Below, one piece after another: positions 49,728 through 59,165 of a stretch of 64,000 nucleotides of DNA. The translations under genes and the position numbers were made by a program. Source of the stretch: Cytobacillus sp. NCCP-133 (GTDB taxonomy: Bacteria > Bacillota > Bacilli > Bacillales > Cytobacillaceae); contig NZ_BRVM01000008.1 of the NCBI RefSeq assembly GCF_026011715.1, positions 62,001-126,000 of the forward strand, in the 5' to 3' direction. Below the pieces are notes generated by a model, which was given only the letters and a program-made list of their open reading frames with translations, was not told the DNA's origin and searched no databases. Each line of letters begins with the position of its first letter. Position 1 is the first letter of the stretch.

Positions 49728-50801
49728 TTATCCAAACCTGCTTAATGAATATCGGTCAATCGGAATAGAGGTTTCCCCATCCATTATTAGCTCTGTTAAT
49801 AGGGTTCCGATTAAAGGAGATAGTGTCACACCACTATGAGTGGCTGCAACATAAAGATTTTCAACGTCAGGCACTTTTCCTAAAATCGGAAATCCATCCT
49901 CAGGCATTGCGCGTATTCCCGAAAAAGCGCGGACGATTTTCGATTTTCTTAATGCCGGAACATACCGTACTGCCATATTCGCTGTTTCCTGTATAACATC
50001 TAATGTGGTTGCACGGTTAAATCCAGCTTGTTCCATAGAGTATCCCATTAACACTTCACCATTGTTTGCCTGCCTTAGTCCGCTGATTGTAAAGTTAAGA
50101 AACGGTTTTAATGGTTCCGATACGAGTATCTGCCCTCTTAACTGATTAACCGGAATCTTTATCCCAAGCATCTCCCCTAATTCCCGTGACCAAGTACCAC
50201 CAGCAAGAACGAGATTTTTACATACATACGTTGCCTGATCAGAAATTACTAAAAATTTCCCATACTGCTGCTTAAGCTCAGTAACTTTATTGTAAGTAGA
50301 ATAATGAACTCCATTTCTTTTCGATGCCCTCATATACATGTCAATCAGCCGAAATGGATTTACGTTTCCGTCGATGGAACTATAGGTAGCCCCAGCAACT
50401 TCCGGGTTCATAAAAGGTTCTTTTTCGAGTACTTCTTCTCTTGATAACACTTTAATTTTAATGCCTATTTTTCTGTAAGATTCCGCAAGCTGCTTTGCTT
50501 TTTCCCGGTCACTTTCATTGAAAAAAGGTGAGAGTCCGCCTGTGCGCTTGTATTCAATATCACCAATTTTTTTTGATAAATATGGATAAAGTTCAGCACT
50601 GTACATATTAAATTCTGCATACCAGGAAGGAGTTTTATTATGTACCCATACCCAGGCCTGAGTAGAACCGGAAGTGCCTGACATTGGGAATTTTTTATCG
50701 AGGACAAGTACACCTTCTTTATATCGCTCAGAAAGATGATAGGCAATTCCATTACCAACTACGCCTCCTCCAACTACAATTGTTTCATAGTTTGTTTCCA
50801 C
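49728..50801 (-). CDS. FAD-dependent oxidoreductase (DAO family), beta subunit of an amine/opine dehydrogenase
   Basis: The 357-residue D-amino-acid-oxidase-type flavoprotein has the N-terminal FAD motif VVGGGVVGNGIAYHLSERY and the C-terminal RAFSGIRAMPEDGFPILG / VAATHSGVTLSPLIG. It corresponds to the HcnC/OoxB/LhpB-type beta subunit that oxidises glycine, opines or D-hydroxyproline. It starts directly at the stop of the BFD-like gene. The operon's transporter suggests the substrate is an imported amine- or opine-like compound, not identified by sequence. Confidence 0.88.
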   Translation of the reverse strand: METNYETIVVGGGVVGNGIAYHLSERYKEGVLVLDKKFPMSGTSGSTQAWVWVHNKTPSWYAEFNMYSAELYPYLSKKIGDIEYKRTGGLSPFFNESDREKAKQLAESYRKIGIKIKVLSREEVLEKEPFMNPEVAGATYSSIDGNVNPFRLIDMYMRASKRNGVHYSTYNKVTELKQQYGKFLVISDQATYVCKNLVLAGGTWSRELGEMLGIKIPVNQLRGQILVSEPLKPFLNFTISGLRQANNGEVLMGYSMEQAGFNRATTLDVIQETANMAVRYVPALRKSKIVRAFSGIRAMPEDGFPILGKVPDVENLYVAATHSGVTLSPLIGTLLTELIMDGETSIPIDRYSLSRFG

Positions 50802-51140
50802 TCATCTCACCTCCCCATCCTCTATTTCGACTTCATCCAAAACTGATTTGACAGCGGAAAAGGCCGTGCTATTTGTTGCTAATGTTTCAAGCTTAATTGG
50901 GGAAAGCGGCATTCTCATCCTGGGCAAAGGAATCTCAGAAAAAGGAATACCTGTATTTTTATGGATAATCCCTGCCACTAAACCTGTGCAAATTTTTGCC
51001 TGGCATGGACCCATCCCACAGCGGGTGAGCCTTTTGACATCATCAAAAGTCCTGCCTCCATGGCCAATGACTTCTTCAACTTCTTCCAAACTGATTTCTT
51101 CACATCTGCAAATGATCGTTGTTTTATCCAATTTCATCAC
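50802..51140 (-). CDS. BFD-like [2Fe-2S]-binding subunit
   Basis: The 112-residue protein has the bacterioferritin-associated-ferredoxin pattern IICRCEEISLEEVE and GMGPCQAKIC, that is C-x-C and C-x4-C ligands for a [2Fe-2S] cluster. In related dehydrogenases this domain is a small gamma subunit or fused to the alpha subunit; here it is free. The start MMKLDK has two possible ATGs. It is followed without gap by the DAO subunit and lies 24 bp after the alpha subunit. Confidence 0.85.
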   Translation of the reverse strand: MMKLDKTTIICRCEEISLEEVEEVIGHGGRTFDDVKRLTRCGMGPCQAKICTGLVAGIIHKNTGIPFSEIPLPRMRMPLSPIKLETLATNSTAFSAVKSVLDEVEIEDGEVR

Positions 51141-51164
51141 CTTCTAATCTCTTTTTCTATCAGC

Positions 51165-52244
51165 CTAAGAGATAAATTGATCCTTCAGTACTGGGGTATC
51201 AAAGTCTTGAATATGCCTTGTTCTTCCTTCCCATACATCTTTTTTCTCCAATAGCTCAAGCTCTTTCCATAAGTCTTTCTTTATGTCCTCTGCTTCATTC
51301 CTCTTGATTGCCTCCAGTTCTGTACATACACTGATTCCGGCAATCATACCAGTCAAGATTAAAGCCCCTTGATCACTGATGCCAGCAGCATTTCCTGCTA
51401 GAAATATATTTTCCCTGTCTGTCTTAAAATCCTTATTATATTGCGGGACCCATCCTCCAAGCGTCTCCTGGTATCCAAAAGCACATCCAAGCTGGTAAAA
51501 CGAATCAAGAATCGGCGCTCGGCCCCCATCAAGACATACAACATCAGTCTTTACAGTTAAGACCTCTCCGGTAAACTCAATATCAATTTCTTCCACCTGT
51601 CCATTTCCTCTTGCTTCTTTTACATCACTATTAAAATAAAAAGGAATTCCCCTGGTTCTCAACTCATTCAATTTATCCTGGTCACTTGAGGAAGCATGAG
51701 GTTTTTTCTCAATAATGCCTTTTACTTCCACACCGACCTCTAATAACTGCAAAGCTACGTCCAAAGCAAAATCACTTGATCCAATAACCACTGCACACTT
51801 GCCAGGCTTCACAAAATCACGGTTAACCAGTGTCTGCGCAGCACCAATCGTCATGATTCCCGGAAGAGTCCATTTTGGGAAAGCTACTGCCTTTTCAGCT
51901 GCACCGGTTGCCACTACAAGCTTTTTTGCTTTTATCGGAAAAACATTTTCTTCATCGGTAATTCCGACACTTCCATCTGCATATAGCCCGATAACACGGT
52001 GATTCAAAAGGGGTCTCACTGTAAAATCATTTACCTGCTTTGTTAATTCACCTGCCAGTTCAAATCCGCGTATAGGCTGAAAAATAGACGGCAGAGGCCG
52101 GATCAGCTGCGTTTGCTGGCATAACTGACCGCCAAGTGTAGAGGATTCATCAACAATTGTGACATCCAATCCCCTTGATGCTGTTTCAATTGCTGCCGCA
52201 AGACCTGCCGGGCCGCCGCCGATGATTAGAACTTCAGTCTCCAT
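51165..52244 (-). CDS. NAD(P)/FAD-dependent oxidoreductase, alpha subunit (HcnB/OoxA-like)
   Basis: The 359-residue pyridine nucleotide-disulfide-type flavoprotein has the FAD motif [20 protein letters not shown], the second dinucleotide fold around [19 protein letters not shown] and [15 protein letters not shown] typical of HcnB-like subunits. [20 protein letters not shown] closes the FAD site. It passes electrons from the DAO subunit together with the two iron-sulfur proteins. It overlaps the upstream [2Fe-2S] gene by 11 bp. Confidence 0.88.
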   Translation of the reverse strand: METEVLIIGGGPAGLAAAIETASRGLDVTIVDESSTLGGQLCQQTQLIRPLPSIFQPIRGFELAGELTKQVNDFTVRPLLNHRVIGLYADGSVGITDEENVFPIKAKKLVVATGAAEKAVAFPKWTLPGIMTIGAAQTLVNRDFVKPGKCAVVIGSSDFALDVALQLLEVGVEVKGIIEKKPHASSSDQDKLNELRTRGIPFYFNSDVKEARGNGQVEEIDIEFTGEVLTVKTDVVCLDGGRAPILDSFYQLGCAFGYQETLGGWVPQYNKDFKTDRENIFLAGNAAGISDQGALILTGMIAGISVCTELEAIKRNEAEDIKKDLWKELELLEKKDVWEGRTRHIQDFDTPVLKDQFIS

Positions 52245-52566
52245 CCTGTCTCCTCCTTACCTCGGGGTCTTCTAGATTCGGAAATACATTCATTCCTTCT
52301 TCAATCTTAGTCATACAGGTACGTACATGATCTTCACCGTTAACCGTCATATAGCAGCTGTAGCATCGCCCGCGAGAGCAAAAAAGGCCTCTGGATTGGA
52401 CCAGCTTTCTGCTTAATCCAAATTTTTTTACACCATTAGCCATTAATGCAGCCGCAACCGTCTGCTGTTTATAAGCCTTATACGGCTGATTGTTAAAGTA
52501 AAAAGTTACAGACTCCTGGAGCTGGTTACCAAGGACGGGATGTTTCTCAATATGCATAAAAGCCAC
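52234..52566 (-). CDS. [2Fe-2S] ferredoxin-like subunit (HcnA-like)
   Basis: The 110-residue protein has a plant-type ferredoxin fold: [25 protein letters not shown], then [19 protein letters not shown] and VRTC, giving four Cys ligands. It matches the HcnA/OoxX-type small subunit. It is 7 bp downstream of the permease gene and overlaps the alpha-subunit gene, placing transporter and enzyme in one transcript. Confidence 0.88.
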   Translation of the reverse strand: MAFMHIEKHPVLGNQLQESVTFYFNNQPYKAYKQQTVAAALMANGVKKFGLSRKLVQSRGLFCSRGRCYSCYMTVNGEDHVRTCMTKIEEGMNVFPNLEDPEVRRRQDGD

Positions 52567-52573
52567 CTCTTAG

Positions 52574-53374
52574 TTAATTTTTCGAGGAAAACACTTTTCC
52601 CACGCCTAGTACTCTTTCAATCACTACCATTAACACGACAGTAAATAGAATCATAATGCTCGATACGGATGTAATAATCGGATCATACTGATATTGCATG
52701 TAAGTATAGATGCGCACCGGCAGTGTGACAACGTCTGTACTGACAATAAATAGCGCAACAGTTAAATCATCAAAGGATGTAATGAAGGCAAAAATTGTCC
52801 CTGCAATAACGCCTGATTTAATAATCGGGAGAGTGATTTGAAAGAATACCTTAAATGGCCCTGCTCCCAGGTTCATAGCTGCCTGTTCGATTGAGCGGTC
52901 AAACCCGACTAGACTTGCAACCACAAGACGCATCACGAAAGGCACAGTTAATATAATATGCCCCAGTATTAACGCAATTGGACTGGCAGCTAACCCAATC
53001 CACGAATAAAACTGCAAAAGTGCTACCCCAAACACGACTGAAGGGATTAAAAGAGGCGATCCCACTAATTGAACAATTGCTGTTTTCCCTCTAAACTGGT
53101 GACGGACAACTGCAAGAGAAGCCAGGGTTCCGATGGCTGTTGCAATGATAGCAGTTCCAAAAGCAACGATAATACTTAACGTAAAAGACTGCATAAATTC
53201 CGGGTGTTCTACCAGTTCTGTATACCACCTGAGTGTCAGCCCTTTTGGCGGGAACACAATGTATTCAGTTGTCGTTAAGGAGGATAGCAATACAACAACA
53301 ATGGGTGCCAGCAAAAAGACATAGACTAATACACAAACAAAGTTAAAGATATATTTCGGCAGCCTCTTACTCAT
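52574..53374 (-). CDS. ABC transporter permease, PotC-like
   Basis: The 266-residue inner permease has six TM segments; the EAA-type loop is IEQAAMNLGAGPFKVFFQITLP. It belongs to the polyamine/opine/thiamine ABC class (PotC). ATG overlaps the stop of the preceding permease (ATGA). Confidence 0.9.
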   Translation of the reverse strand: MSKRLPKYIFNFVCVLVYVFLLAPIVVVLLSSLTTTEYIVFPPKGLTLRWYTELVEHPEFMQSFTLSIIVAFGTAIIATAIGTLASLAVVRHQFRGKTAIVQLVGSPLLIPSVVFGVALLQFYSWIGLAASPIALILGHIILTVPFVMRLVVASLVGFDRSIEQAAMNLGAGPFKVFFQITLPIIKSGVIAGTIFAFITSFDDLTVALFIVSTDVVTLPVRIYTYMQYQYDPIITSVSSIMILFTVVLMVVIERVLGVGKVFSSKN

Positions 53375-54288
53375 TGTATTGCCACTCCTTTCTCTGATTT
53401 GGCAAGTATTTTACTGTAAGCGATAATGGTAATCGTAGCAATTAGAATCAATAGGAAACCAATGGCGCCTCCATAAGGCCAGTTAAGCATAACGGCTACT
53501 TGTTCATATGTTAAGTAGGACATGAGTTTCACCTGTGGGCCACCCAAAATGGCAGGTGTGACAAAGGAGCTGACGCTTAAGCTGAACACCATAACAGATC
53601 CGGCAAAAACGCCTGGCAAAGTCAGTGGAAGCAAAATGGAAAAGAAAGTTCTGAAGGAGCTGGCCCCGAGATTTTGAGAGGCTCTGATGACAGAAGGGTC
53701 AATTTTCTCAAGGGAACCTATGATGCTTAACACCATGTATGGAAAGAGAACATGCACCATACCAATAACAACACTTAGTTCGGTATATAAGAGAGTTAAC
53801 GGTTGATCAATCCAGCCTAGCTTTAAAAGTGTATTATTGACGACACCATTATTGTTAAGCAGAATTACCCATCCATAGCAGCGGATAACCATGCTGATCA
53901 ATAAAGGCGACAACACGAGCAGAGTGAAGTAATTTCTAGCCCTCCCCTTTGATTTGGAAATCTGAAAAGCTACCGGATATGAAATAATAATCGTTATCAA
54001 GGTAGTTAATAGAGCAATTTTCACAGTCCGCCAGACAACTCCCAGATAAAAGGGATCCGACATGAATTTGATGTAATTTTGAAGTGTCCATTCATTTCCT
54101 ATCCCTGTGCTGGCATCAAATGTTTTAAAGCTAGTAATAAATAGGAAAAACAAAGGAAGCAGAAAGAAAAAGATGAAGATTCCAAGTGTAGGCAGCAATA
54201 ACAGCCACGCATCAATCCGTTTCTTAATAAGATTTTTTTTCTTCTGCTGAAGCAATAAGTCATGTTCTGTTCCGATTCCTGCTTGCAT
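53371..54288 (-). CDS. ABC transporter permease, PotB-like
   Basis: The 305-residue permease has six TM segments and EAA loop VIRASQNLGASSFRTFFSILLPL. A long hydrophilic N-terminus (about 30 residues, rich in K) precedes TM1. It pairs with the PotC-like protein as heterodimer. It is 6 bp downstream of the ATPase gene. Confidence 0.9.
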   Translation of the reverse strand: MQAGIGTEHDLLLQQKKKNLIKKRIDAWLLLLPTLGIFIFFFLLPLFFLFITSFKTFDASTGIGNEWTLQNYIKFMSDPFYLGVVWRTVKIALLTTLITIIISYPVAFQISKSKGRARNYFTLLVLSPLLISMVIRCYGWVILLNNNGVVNNTLLKLGWIDQPLTLLYTELSVVIGMVHVLFPYMVLSIIGSLEKIDPSVIRASQNLGASSFRTFFSILLPLTLPGVFAGSVMVFSLSVSSFVTPAILGGPQVKLMSYLTYEQVAVMLNWPYGGAIGFLLILIATITIIAYSKILAKSEKGVAIQ

Positions 54289-54294
54289 TCATTT

Positions 54295-55365
54295 TCACCT
54301 CACTATTCTAGAAGGCAGCAGATCTTCAGGATTCCAATAAGTATAGACGCTGTTTCCTTCTTTTATTTGGGTCGGATTCAAGACTGTATTTGATATATCC
54401 GCAACAAGATGCTTGTCCTTCACTTTTAAAATATATCTTGTCTTTGCACCCAGGAACATTTTTCTCTCCACTGTTGTTTGAAAGGTTTCAGGATTGGACT
54501 CAGTTAGCGAGATTTGTATTTTCTCAGGCCTAATAAAAAAGTGAACCACCGAATTCTTCTCAGATGGCACTGAAACAATTTGTTCATTGCCAAAAAAGTG
54601 CATTTTGCTTTTCTTGTTATCATATGTTTCCAGTACTTTTCCCTGAATGTGGTTTACTTCGCCAATAAACTGAGAAACAAAGTCTGTCTTTGGATGATTA
54701 TAAATGCTGGCAGGGTCATCAACCTGTTCAATTCTTCCCTCATACATAACGGCGATCCGGTCTGATATCGCGAGTGCCTCTTCCTGGTCATGAGTGACAA
54801 AGATCGTAGTAATGCCGACTTGTTTTTGGATTTCTACAATTTCTTCACGCATTTCCTGGCGCAGCTTTGCATCAAGATTGCTTAAAGGCTCATCCAGGAG
54901 CAGCACTTTTGGCTTAATAACCAGGGCTCTCGCAAGTGATACCCTCTGCTGCTGTCCGCCAGAAAGTTCTTTTGGATAACGCTTTTCATAGCCTGATAAC
55001 CGAACCATCTCCAACGCTTCGAGTACTCGCTTGTTTATTTCATTTTTCTGTACCTTGCGAAGCTTAAGCCCATAAGCCACATTGTCAAAAACCGTCATGT
55101 GCGGAAACAATGCATAATTTTGAAAAACCATTCCCATCTCTCTTTTATTTGGGGGAAGCAGGTGAACGGGCTTGCCGTCCACCTCAATCTTACCGCTGTC
55201 CACTTCCAGAAAACCGGCGATCATGTTTAAAGTAGTGGTCTTCCCACACCCTGAAGGTCCCAAAAAGGAGACTAGTTCCCCTTTTTGGATATCAAGACTA
55301 AGTTTTTTAACTACTTCTGTTTTGTTAAAAGTTTTCACTACATTTTCAAGGCTTAAGTAACTCAT
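54295..55365 (-). CDS. ABC transporter ATP-binding protein, PotA-like
   Basis: The 356-residue ATPase has Walker A GPSGCGKTT, signature LSGGQQQRVSLARALVIKP, Walker B VLLLDEPLSNLDAKLR and a C-terminal TOBE/OB domain (residues 250-356). It energises uptake of the operon's amine- or opine-like substrate. AGGGG lies upstream of the ATG, 15 bp after the binding-protein gene. Confidence 0.92.
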   Translation of the reverse strand: MSYLSLENVVKTFNKTEVVKKLSLDIQKGELVSFLGPSGCGKTTTLNMIAGFLEVDSGKIEVDGKPVHLLPPNKREMGMVFQNYALFPHMTVFDNVAYGLKLRKVQKNEINKRVLEALEMVRLSGYEKRYPKELSGGQQQRVSLARALVIKPKVLLLDEPLSNLDAKLRQEMREEIVEIQKQVGITTIFVTHDQEEALAISDRIAVMYEGRIEQVDDPASIYNHPKTDFVSQFIGEVNHIQGKVLETYDNKKSKMHFFGNEQIVSVPSEKNSVVHFFIRPEKIQISLTESNPETFQTTVERKMFLGAKTRYILKVKDKHLVADISNTVLNPTQIKEGNSVYTYWNPEDLLPSRIVR

Positions 55366-55380
55366 CTTTTCCCCTCTTTC

Positions 55381-56466
55381 TTAATGGGCTACTTCGATTT
55401 CTTTATTGGCCCGTTCTGTCCACTCTGCTCGTTTTGCATTTACAACTTCCCAATTTACTTTGATCAATTTTGCAATCTCGTCTTCTCCATAAACGACCTT
55501 ATCTACGATATCTCCTTCAAGCTTTACGTTTTTATTTACTGGACCATCGAAAAGAGAATTAGCGAAAAGAAGCTGTGCCTCTTCATCGAGTACAAAATTA
55601 ACAAATTCCTGTGCAAGATCGGCATTAGGGGCATCTTTTACAACACTGACCGTTGGCATTAATGCAGGGACACCTTCATCTGGAATAACATATTCAATCG
55701 GGAATCCAGTATCTTGCAGCGTGAACACACGACTGCTTCCCCAAGCACTTGCGACTGTCTGCCCCTGCATAAAGTAGTTGGATACATCTGCTGTTTTATC
55801 AAAAGTCACTGCGTTTTTTGCAATTTCTTTTAATTTTTCAAAGCCTGGTTCAATATTTTCTTCACTTCCTCCATTCGCTATTGCAGTCATCAAAAGGAAA
55901 TGAACACCGTACGTATTCGCTATAGATGGCAATACAAGTTTTCCTTTGAACTTAGGGTCAGCCAAATCATTCCAAGATGTCGGCGGCTCCCAGCCATTCT
56001 GTTCAAAAGTCTCTTTGTTATAGGCCAACCCTGTTGAAATGATCCCAAATCCTACGCCGACATTGTCTTTGTCCTTCGCAATATCATAGACATCTGCCAG
56101 ATTCGTAACAACATTTTCATCTAATGTCGCCAGCAATCCAAACGCCTTCGCCTGTGCTTGCGGACCATCATCCAGGAAAGCTACATCAATTTGAGGATTA
56201 TCTTTTTGGGCTTGCAATTTCGATAAAGTATCAACAGAACTTCCAGTAATGTATTTCACCTTTACGCCATGCTCTTTTTCAAATTTTGGTATCAGTACTT
56301 CCTTCATTTTTTGTTCATAGCTGCCTCCATATGCCGCTAAAACTAGTGTCTTCCCATCGTTTTTTCCTGATCCTTCATCTTTAGAACTTCCAGTTTGGCT
56401 GCTGCACCCTGCTGCAATGACAAGTAACAAACAAAGCAATACAAATAGATAAGCTTTCTTTTTCAT
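55381..56466 (-). CDS. ABC transporter substrate-binding lipoprotein, PotD-like
   Basis: The 361-residue lipoprotein has lipobox LLLVIAAGC, then a spacer rich in Ser/Gly/Lys, then a periplasmic-binding-protein type II fold: LAAYGGSYEQKMKEVLIPKF, VDVAFLDDGPQAQAKAFG, PTSWNDLADPKFKGKLVLPS. It belongs to the PotD/OccT-neighbour class binding polyamines, opines or similar. It is the first gene of the eight-gene operon, with operator copy 1 about 150 bp upstream. Confidence 0.9.
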   Translation of the reverse strand: MKKKAYLFVLLCLLLVIAAGCSSQTGSSKDEGSGKNDGKTLVLAAYGGSYEQKMKEVLIPKFEKEHGVKVKYITGSSVDTLSKLQAQKDNPQIDVAFLDDGPQAQAKAFGLLATLDENVVTNLADVYDIAKDKDNVGVGFGIISTGLAYNKETFEQNGWEPPTSWNDLADPKFKGKLVLPSIANTYGVHFLLMTAIANGGSEENIEPGFEKLKEIAKNAVTFDKTADVSNYFMQGQTVASAWGSSRVFTLQDTGFPIEYVIPDEGVPALMPTVSVVKDAPNADLAQEFVNFVLDEEAQLLFANSLFDGPVNKNVKLEGDIVDKVVYGEDEIAKLIKVNWEVVNAKRAEWTERANKEIEVAH

Positions 56467-56618
56467 TCTTCATTTCCCCCTCGCTAATTTTTGTATACCT
56501 GCACAAAAGGAGCAGTTCTCTGATGAAGATTCAATTTTAACTCAATCCCCCCTTTTTGATGGAATCAATCTATATAAATGATTGACTATTTACAATATTC
56601 AGTTATTAGTTTTTAAAA

Positions 56619-56635
56619 TATAATATTATAACTTT
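56619..56635 (-). promoter_or_regulatory. GntR-type operator copy 1, upstream of the operon
   Basis: TATAATATTATAACTTT. An almost identical sequence, with surrounding AAATATAAT...TTATAT, is present upstream of the regulator gene. Confidence 0.6.
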
Positions 56636-56673
56636 ATATCTTTTATGTTTATAAAAGGTCCTCTCAAAAAAGA

Positions 56674-57393
56674 TTATAATTGGACCTCAGTATAATAAAC
56701 CTCTTTATCGTCGCGAATGTAAAACTTTGAGTATTCAATAATGTCTTCTTGCTTCGTATAAGTAATCCGTTCCCATTCAAAAACTGCAGTGCCCTGTTCA
56801 ATTTGAAGGAGTCTAGATTGGTGGATAGGAAGAATATATGGTCTAATAAAAACTTTGGCTCTTCCAAGTGAAATATGGTATTTGTTTTTTAATAGGTTGA
56901 AGATGAGGTCATTATTAATATCAGCTGGTGTAAGACTAGGGCATCGATCAGCAGGCAGGTAGGTATACTCTAGTGCGACTGGATCATTGTTTTCTATTTT
57001 TAATCTTTCAATTTTTATTACTTCATCATCAGGATCAATTCTAAGTTTCTGGGCAATTTCAGAGCCTGCTGTTTCATATTTAAAACTAAGTATTTCATGG
57101 GGATGCTCGTGATCAGAATTGGTGGAAAGAGATATAATCGAGTTAAGGTCCTGTTCCTTTGCAGCTCCTGAAACAAAAGTACCCTTCCCTCTTTGCCTGA
57201 AAAGATAACCCTTATTCACAAGCTCAATTACTGCTCTTTTTACAGTGATAGTACTGACATCGAAAAGATCTGATAGTTCCTGTTCAGTCGGAAGCTGGCT
57301 TCCAACTTCCCACTGTCCTGAAATGATTTTTTCTTCTAAAATCTTCTCAACTTGTCTATAGAAAGGTATATGTAATCTTTTATCTATCTGCAT
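56674..57393 (-). CDS. GntR/HutC-family transcriptional regulator
   Basis: The 239-residue protein has an N-terminal winged helix (YRQVEKILEEKIISGQWEVG, LPTEQELSDLFDVSTITVKR, GKGTFVSG; residues 10-75) and a C-terminal UTRA/HutC effector domain (residues 95-235: KIERLKIENNDPVALEYTYLP). It is upstream of and on the same strand as the transporter-oxidase operon. The two flanking operator copies indicate it represses both itself and the operon until the substrate binds. Confidence 0.9.
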   Translation of the reverse strand: MQIDKRLHIPFYRQVEKILEEKIISGQWEVGSQLPTEQELSDLFDVSTITVKRAVIELVNKGYLFRQRGKGTFVSGAAKEQDLNSIISLSTNSDHEHPHEILSFKYETAGSEIAQKLRIDPDDEVIKIERLKIENNDPVALEYTYLPADRCPSLTPADINNDLIFNLLKNKYHISLGRAKVFIRPYILPIHQSRLLQIEQGTAVFEWERITYTKQEDIIEYSKFYIRDDKEVYYTEVQL

Positions 57394-57413
57394 TTTGTTC
57401 TCCCTTTATTAAA

Positions 57414-57430
57414 TATAATGTTATAACTTT
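57414..57430 (-). promoter_or_regulatory. GntR-type operator copy 2, upstream of the regulator
   Basis: TATAATGTTATAACTTT, differing from copy 1 at one position and followed by TATATTATTTAATAA. It is 21 bp upstream of the regulator start. Confidence 0.6.
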
Positions 57431-57514
57431 ATATTATTTAATAATTTAACCGTTTTAAATTTAATTGTCAATATTTTTTGAAAATTAAATTAAAAAAAGA
57501 ACAAGAACTAAGGT

Positions 57515-57658
57515 TTGCATAATCTAAGTTGGTTCACAAAAATCACATGTGAACTTTTCCCGATTGTCGTCACGTTTTTTCTGCTAAACCGAATCGAAGC
57601 CAAACTCGATGTAGTGGTGTCGTCAATCCAGGGATTGCCGGATCGGTTGAAGAAATAA
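57515..57658 (+). CDS. YvrJ-family small protein (47 aa)
   Basis: FPIVVTFFLLNRIEAKLDVV followed by VSSIQGLPDRLKK matches YvrJ-like small membrane peptides: FPI-V-F-LL-R-E-KLD, one TM segment and an amphipathic tail. The TTG at 57515 sits too close to AAGG for a normal ribosome binding site, so the start is uncertain. It was hidden from simple start-codon searches because the first ATG is missing. Function of YvrJ is unknown. Confidence 0.6.
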   Translation: MHNLSWFTKITCELFPIVVTFFLLNRIEAKLDVVVSSIQGLPDRLKK

Positions 57659-57820
57659 GAGCAATGTACCTTCCCTTGTTTATAGGAAGGTATGAAGATC
57701 GAATAAGTTTCTTATTAGGTTAATAGGCGACCATATCATTAACTATCTTTTTGACTGATAATGCTACATTTTCGTCGGTAATCTCCTTGATTAAAACTGC
57801 ATACCAAGCATTTTTCTGCG

Positions 57821-58729
57821 TTAATCCCTTTGACCTTCTGCTTTCCTCATTGCTGCATCCATTTCGCCAGCATTCGGCATTCCCGTTTGCGCTCCCATCT
57901 TGGTGACTGAAAGCCCTGCGGCCAGGTTTGCATATGTTAAAGATTCTTTTACATGTTTGGTTTTTGCATATGACACAGCAAAGGCACCATTGAAGGTATC
58001 TCCCGCTCCAGTTGTATCCACTGCCTGCACAGGAAAAGCTGGAATCGTTATCTTTTGGCGATCTTCCAGATATTCAACTCCCTCTTCCCCTTTTGTTATG
58101 ATACTTTTTGCAGCAAGCAGCTCCTGTTCCTCTTCAGTGCCTGATTCGGATAAAAGCTGCTTAAATTCGCCCTCATTGGGAGTTAAAAATGAAACCATTT
58201 CAATTAATCTCAATGACAGCTTTTGATAGGGAGCTGGGTTCAGTACAATCGGTATTTTGTGCTGGTGCGCAATTTCTGCTGCTTTCATAACGGACTCGAT
58301 GGGGATTTCCAGCTGCAGCAGAAGAAGATCACTTTCTTTGATTTGAGCTTCGTGCCTCATCACCCACTCGGGAGTTACTTCATGATTTGCTCCCGGTACG
58401 ACAATAATGCGATTGTCATTTCCGGAAATCGTTATCGAGGCAATTCCCGTTTCTTTCCCCTCTGTAATCTCCACTTTTCCCTCTTGAATTCCTTCTTTCC
58501 TCAACAATTCCTTTAGCTGTTTTCCAAAAGTATCATTCCCTACCTTCCCAACCATAAAAACATCAGCACCCAACCTTGCTGCAGCTACTGCCTGATTAGC
58601 CCCTTTGCCTCCTGGAAAAGTAGAAAAAGATTGGCCTGTGAGCGTTTCACCTTGAGTGGGTACCCTCTCTGTCACGGTAACTAAATCCATATTTAAACTT
58701 CCCAGAACGGTTATAATCGGTTTTCTCAT
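57821..58729 (-). CDS. rbsK: Ribokinase RbsK-like PfkB kinase
   Basis: The 302-residue PfkB-family sugar kinase has N-terminal GSLNMDLVTVTERVPTQGET, PGGKGANQAVAAARLG (first signature), LNPAPYQKLS and AVDTTGAGDTFNGAFAV (second signature with catalytic Asp). It phosphorylates ribose at O5 using ATP. It stands alone without rbsD or a ribose transporter, so a nucleoside-salvage role is also possible. ATG 58729 has no strong SD but the family start (IITVLGSLNMD) fits. Confidence 0.92.
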   Translation of the reverse strand: MRKPIITVLGSLNMDLVTVTERVPTQGETLTGQSFSTFPGGKGANQAVAAARLGADVFMVGKVGNDTFGKQLKELLRKEGIQEGKVEITEGKETGIASITISGNDNRIIVVPGANHEVTPEWVMRHEAQIKESDLLLLQLEIPIESVMKAAEIAHQHKIPIVLNPAPYQKLSLRLIEMVSFLTPNEGEFKQLLSESGTEEEQELLAAKSIITKGEEGVEYLEDRQKITIPAFPVQAVDTTGAGDTFNGAFAVSYAKTKHVKESLTYANLAAGLSVTKMGAQTGMPNAGEMDAAMRKAEGQRD

Positions 58730-58758
58730 TTCATGGCCACCTTAATTCTATAAAAATA

Positions 58759-58775
58759 GGGCCTTATTTGGGCCC
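58759..58775 (-). terminator. Terminator of the rhodanese gene
   Basis: GGGCCC / GGCCC stem with AAATAA loop followed by TATTTTTAT on the minus strand. Confidence 0.75.
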
Positions 58776-58799
58776 CTTCTGTTATGTATAAAAATATGG

Positions 58800-59135
58800 T
58801 TACTTAGTTAATGTATTTTCCTTCCATGCAGTCAAACCTCCTTCAAGCAAGGTAACATGATAGTCTTTTTCAGCGAGGATAGACGCACATTTTCTTGCTG
58901 AGTTTCCGGTTGTACAGGTAATAATGATCTCTTTGTCAGCAGGCAAAGCGGAAAGAAGTTCATCCGCATTCTGTTCTTCCAGGCTAAAAATATCGGTTTT
59001 TGGTATGTTCACGCTTTGAATATTGGCGTCTTGAATATGTTCGTTGAGATACTTTTCCTCAGCCCTGACATCAAGGACAAAGACCTTTTCATTTTTAATT
59101 TTTTCCTTTAATTCATGTGGGGTGATGGTATTCAT
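58800..59135 (-). CDS. Rhodanese-like domain protein
   Basis: The single-domain rhodanese has 111 residues: VFVLDVRAEEKYLNEHIQDA (CH2A-like), active loop IITCTTGNSARKCASILAE with the catalytic Cys, and LLEGGLTAWKEN. It transfers persulfide sulfur or acts as sulfide carrier. ATG 59135 follows AAGAGGTGAC. It is monocistronic. Confidence 0.92.
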   Translation of the reverse strand: MNTITPHELKEKIKNEKVFVLDVRAEEKYLNEHIQDANIQSVNIPKTDIFSLEEQNADELLSALPADKEIIITCTTGNSARKCASILAEKDYHVTLLEGGLTAWKENTLTK

Positions 59136-59165
59136 TAATAGTCACCTCTTTTTCTTTTCATTTTA

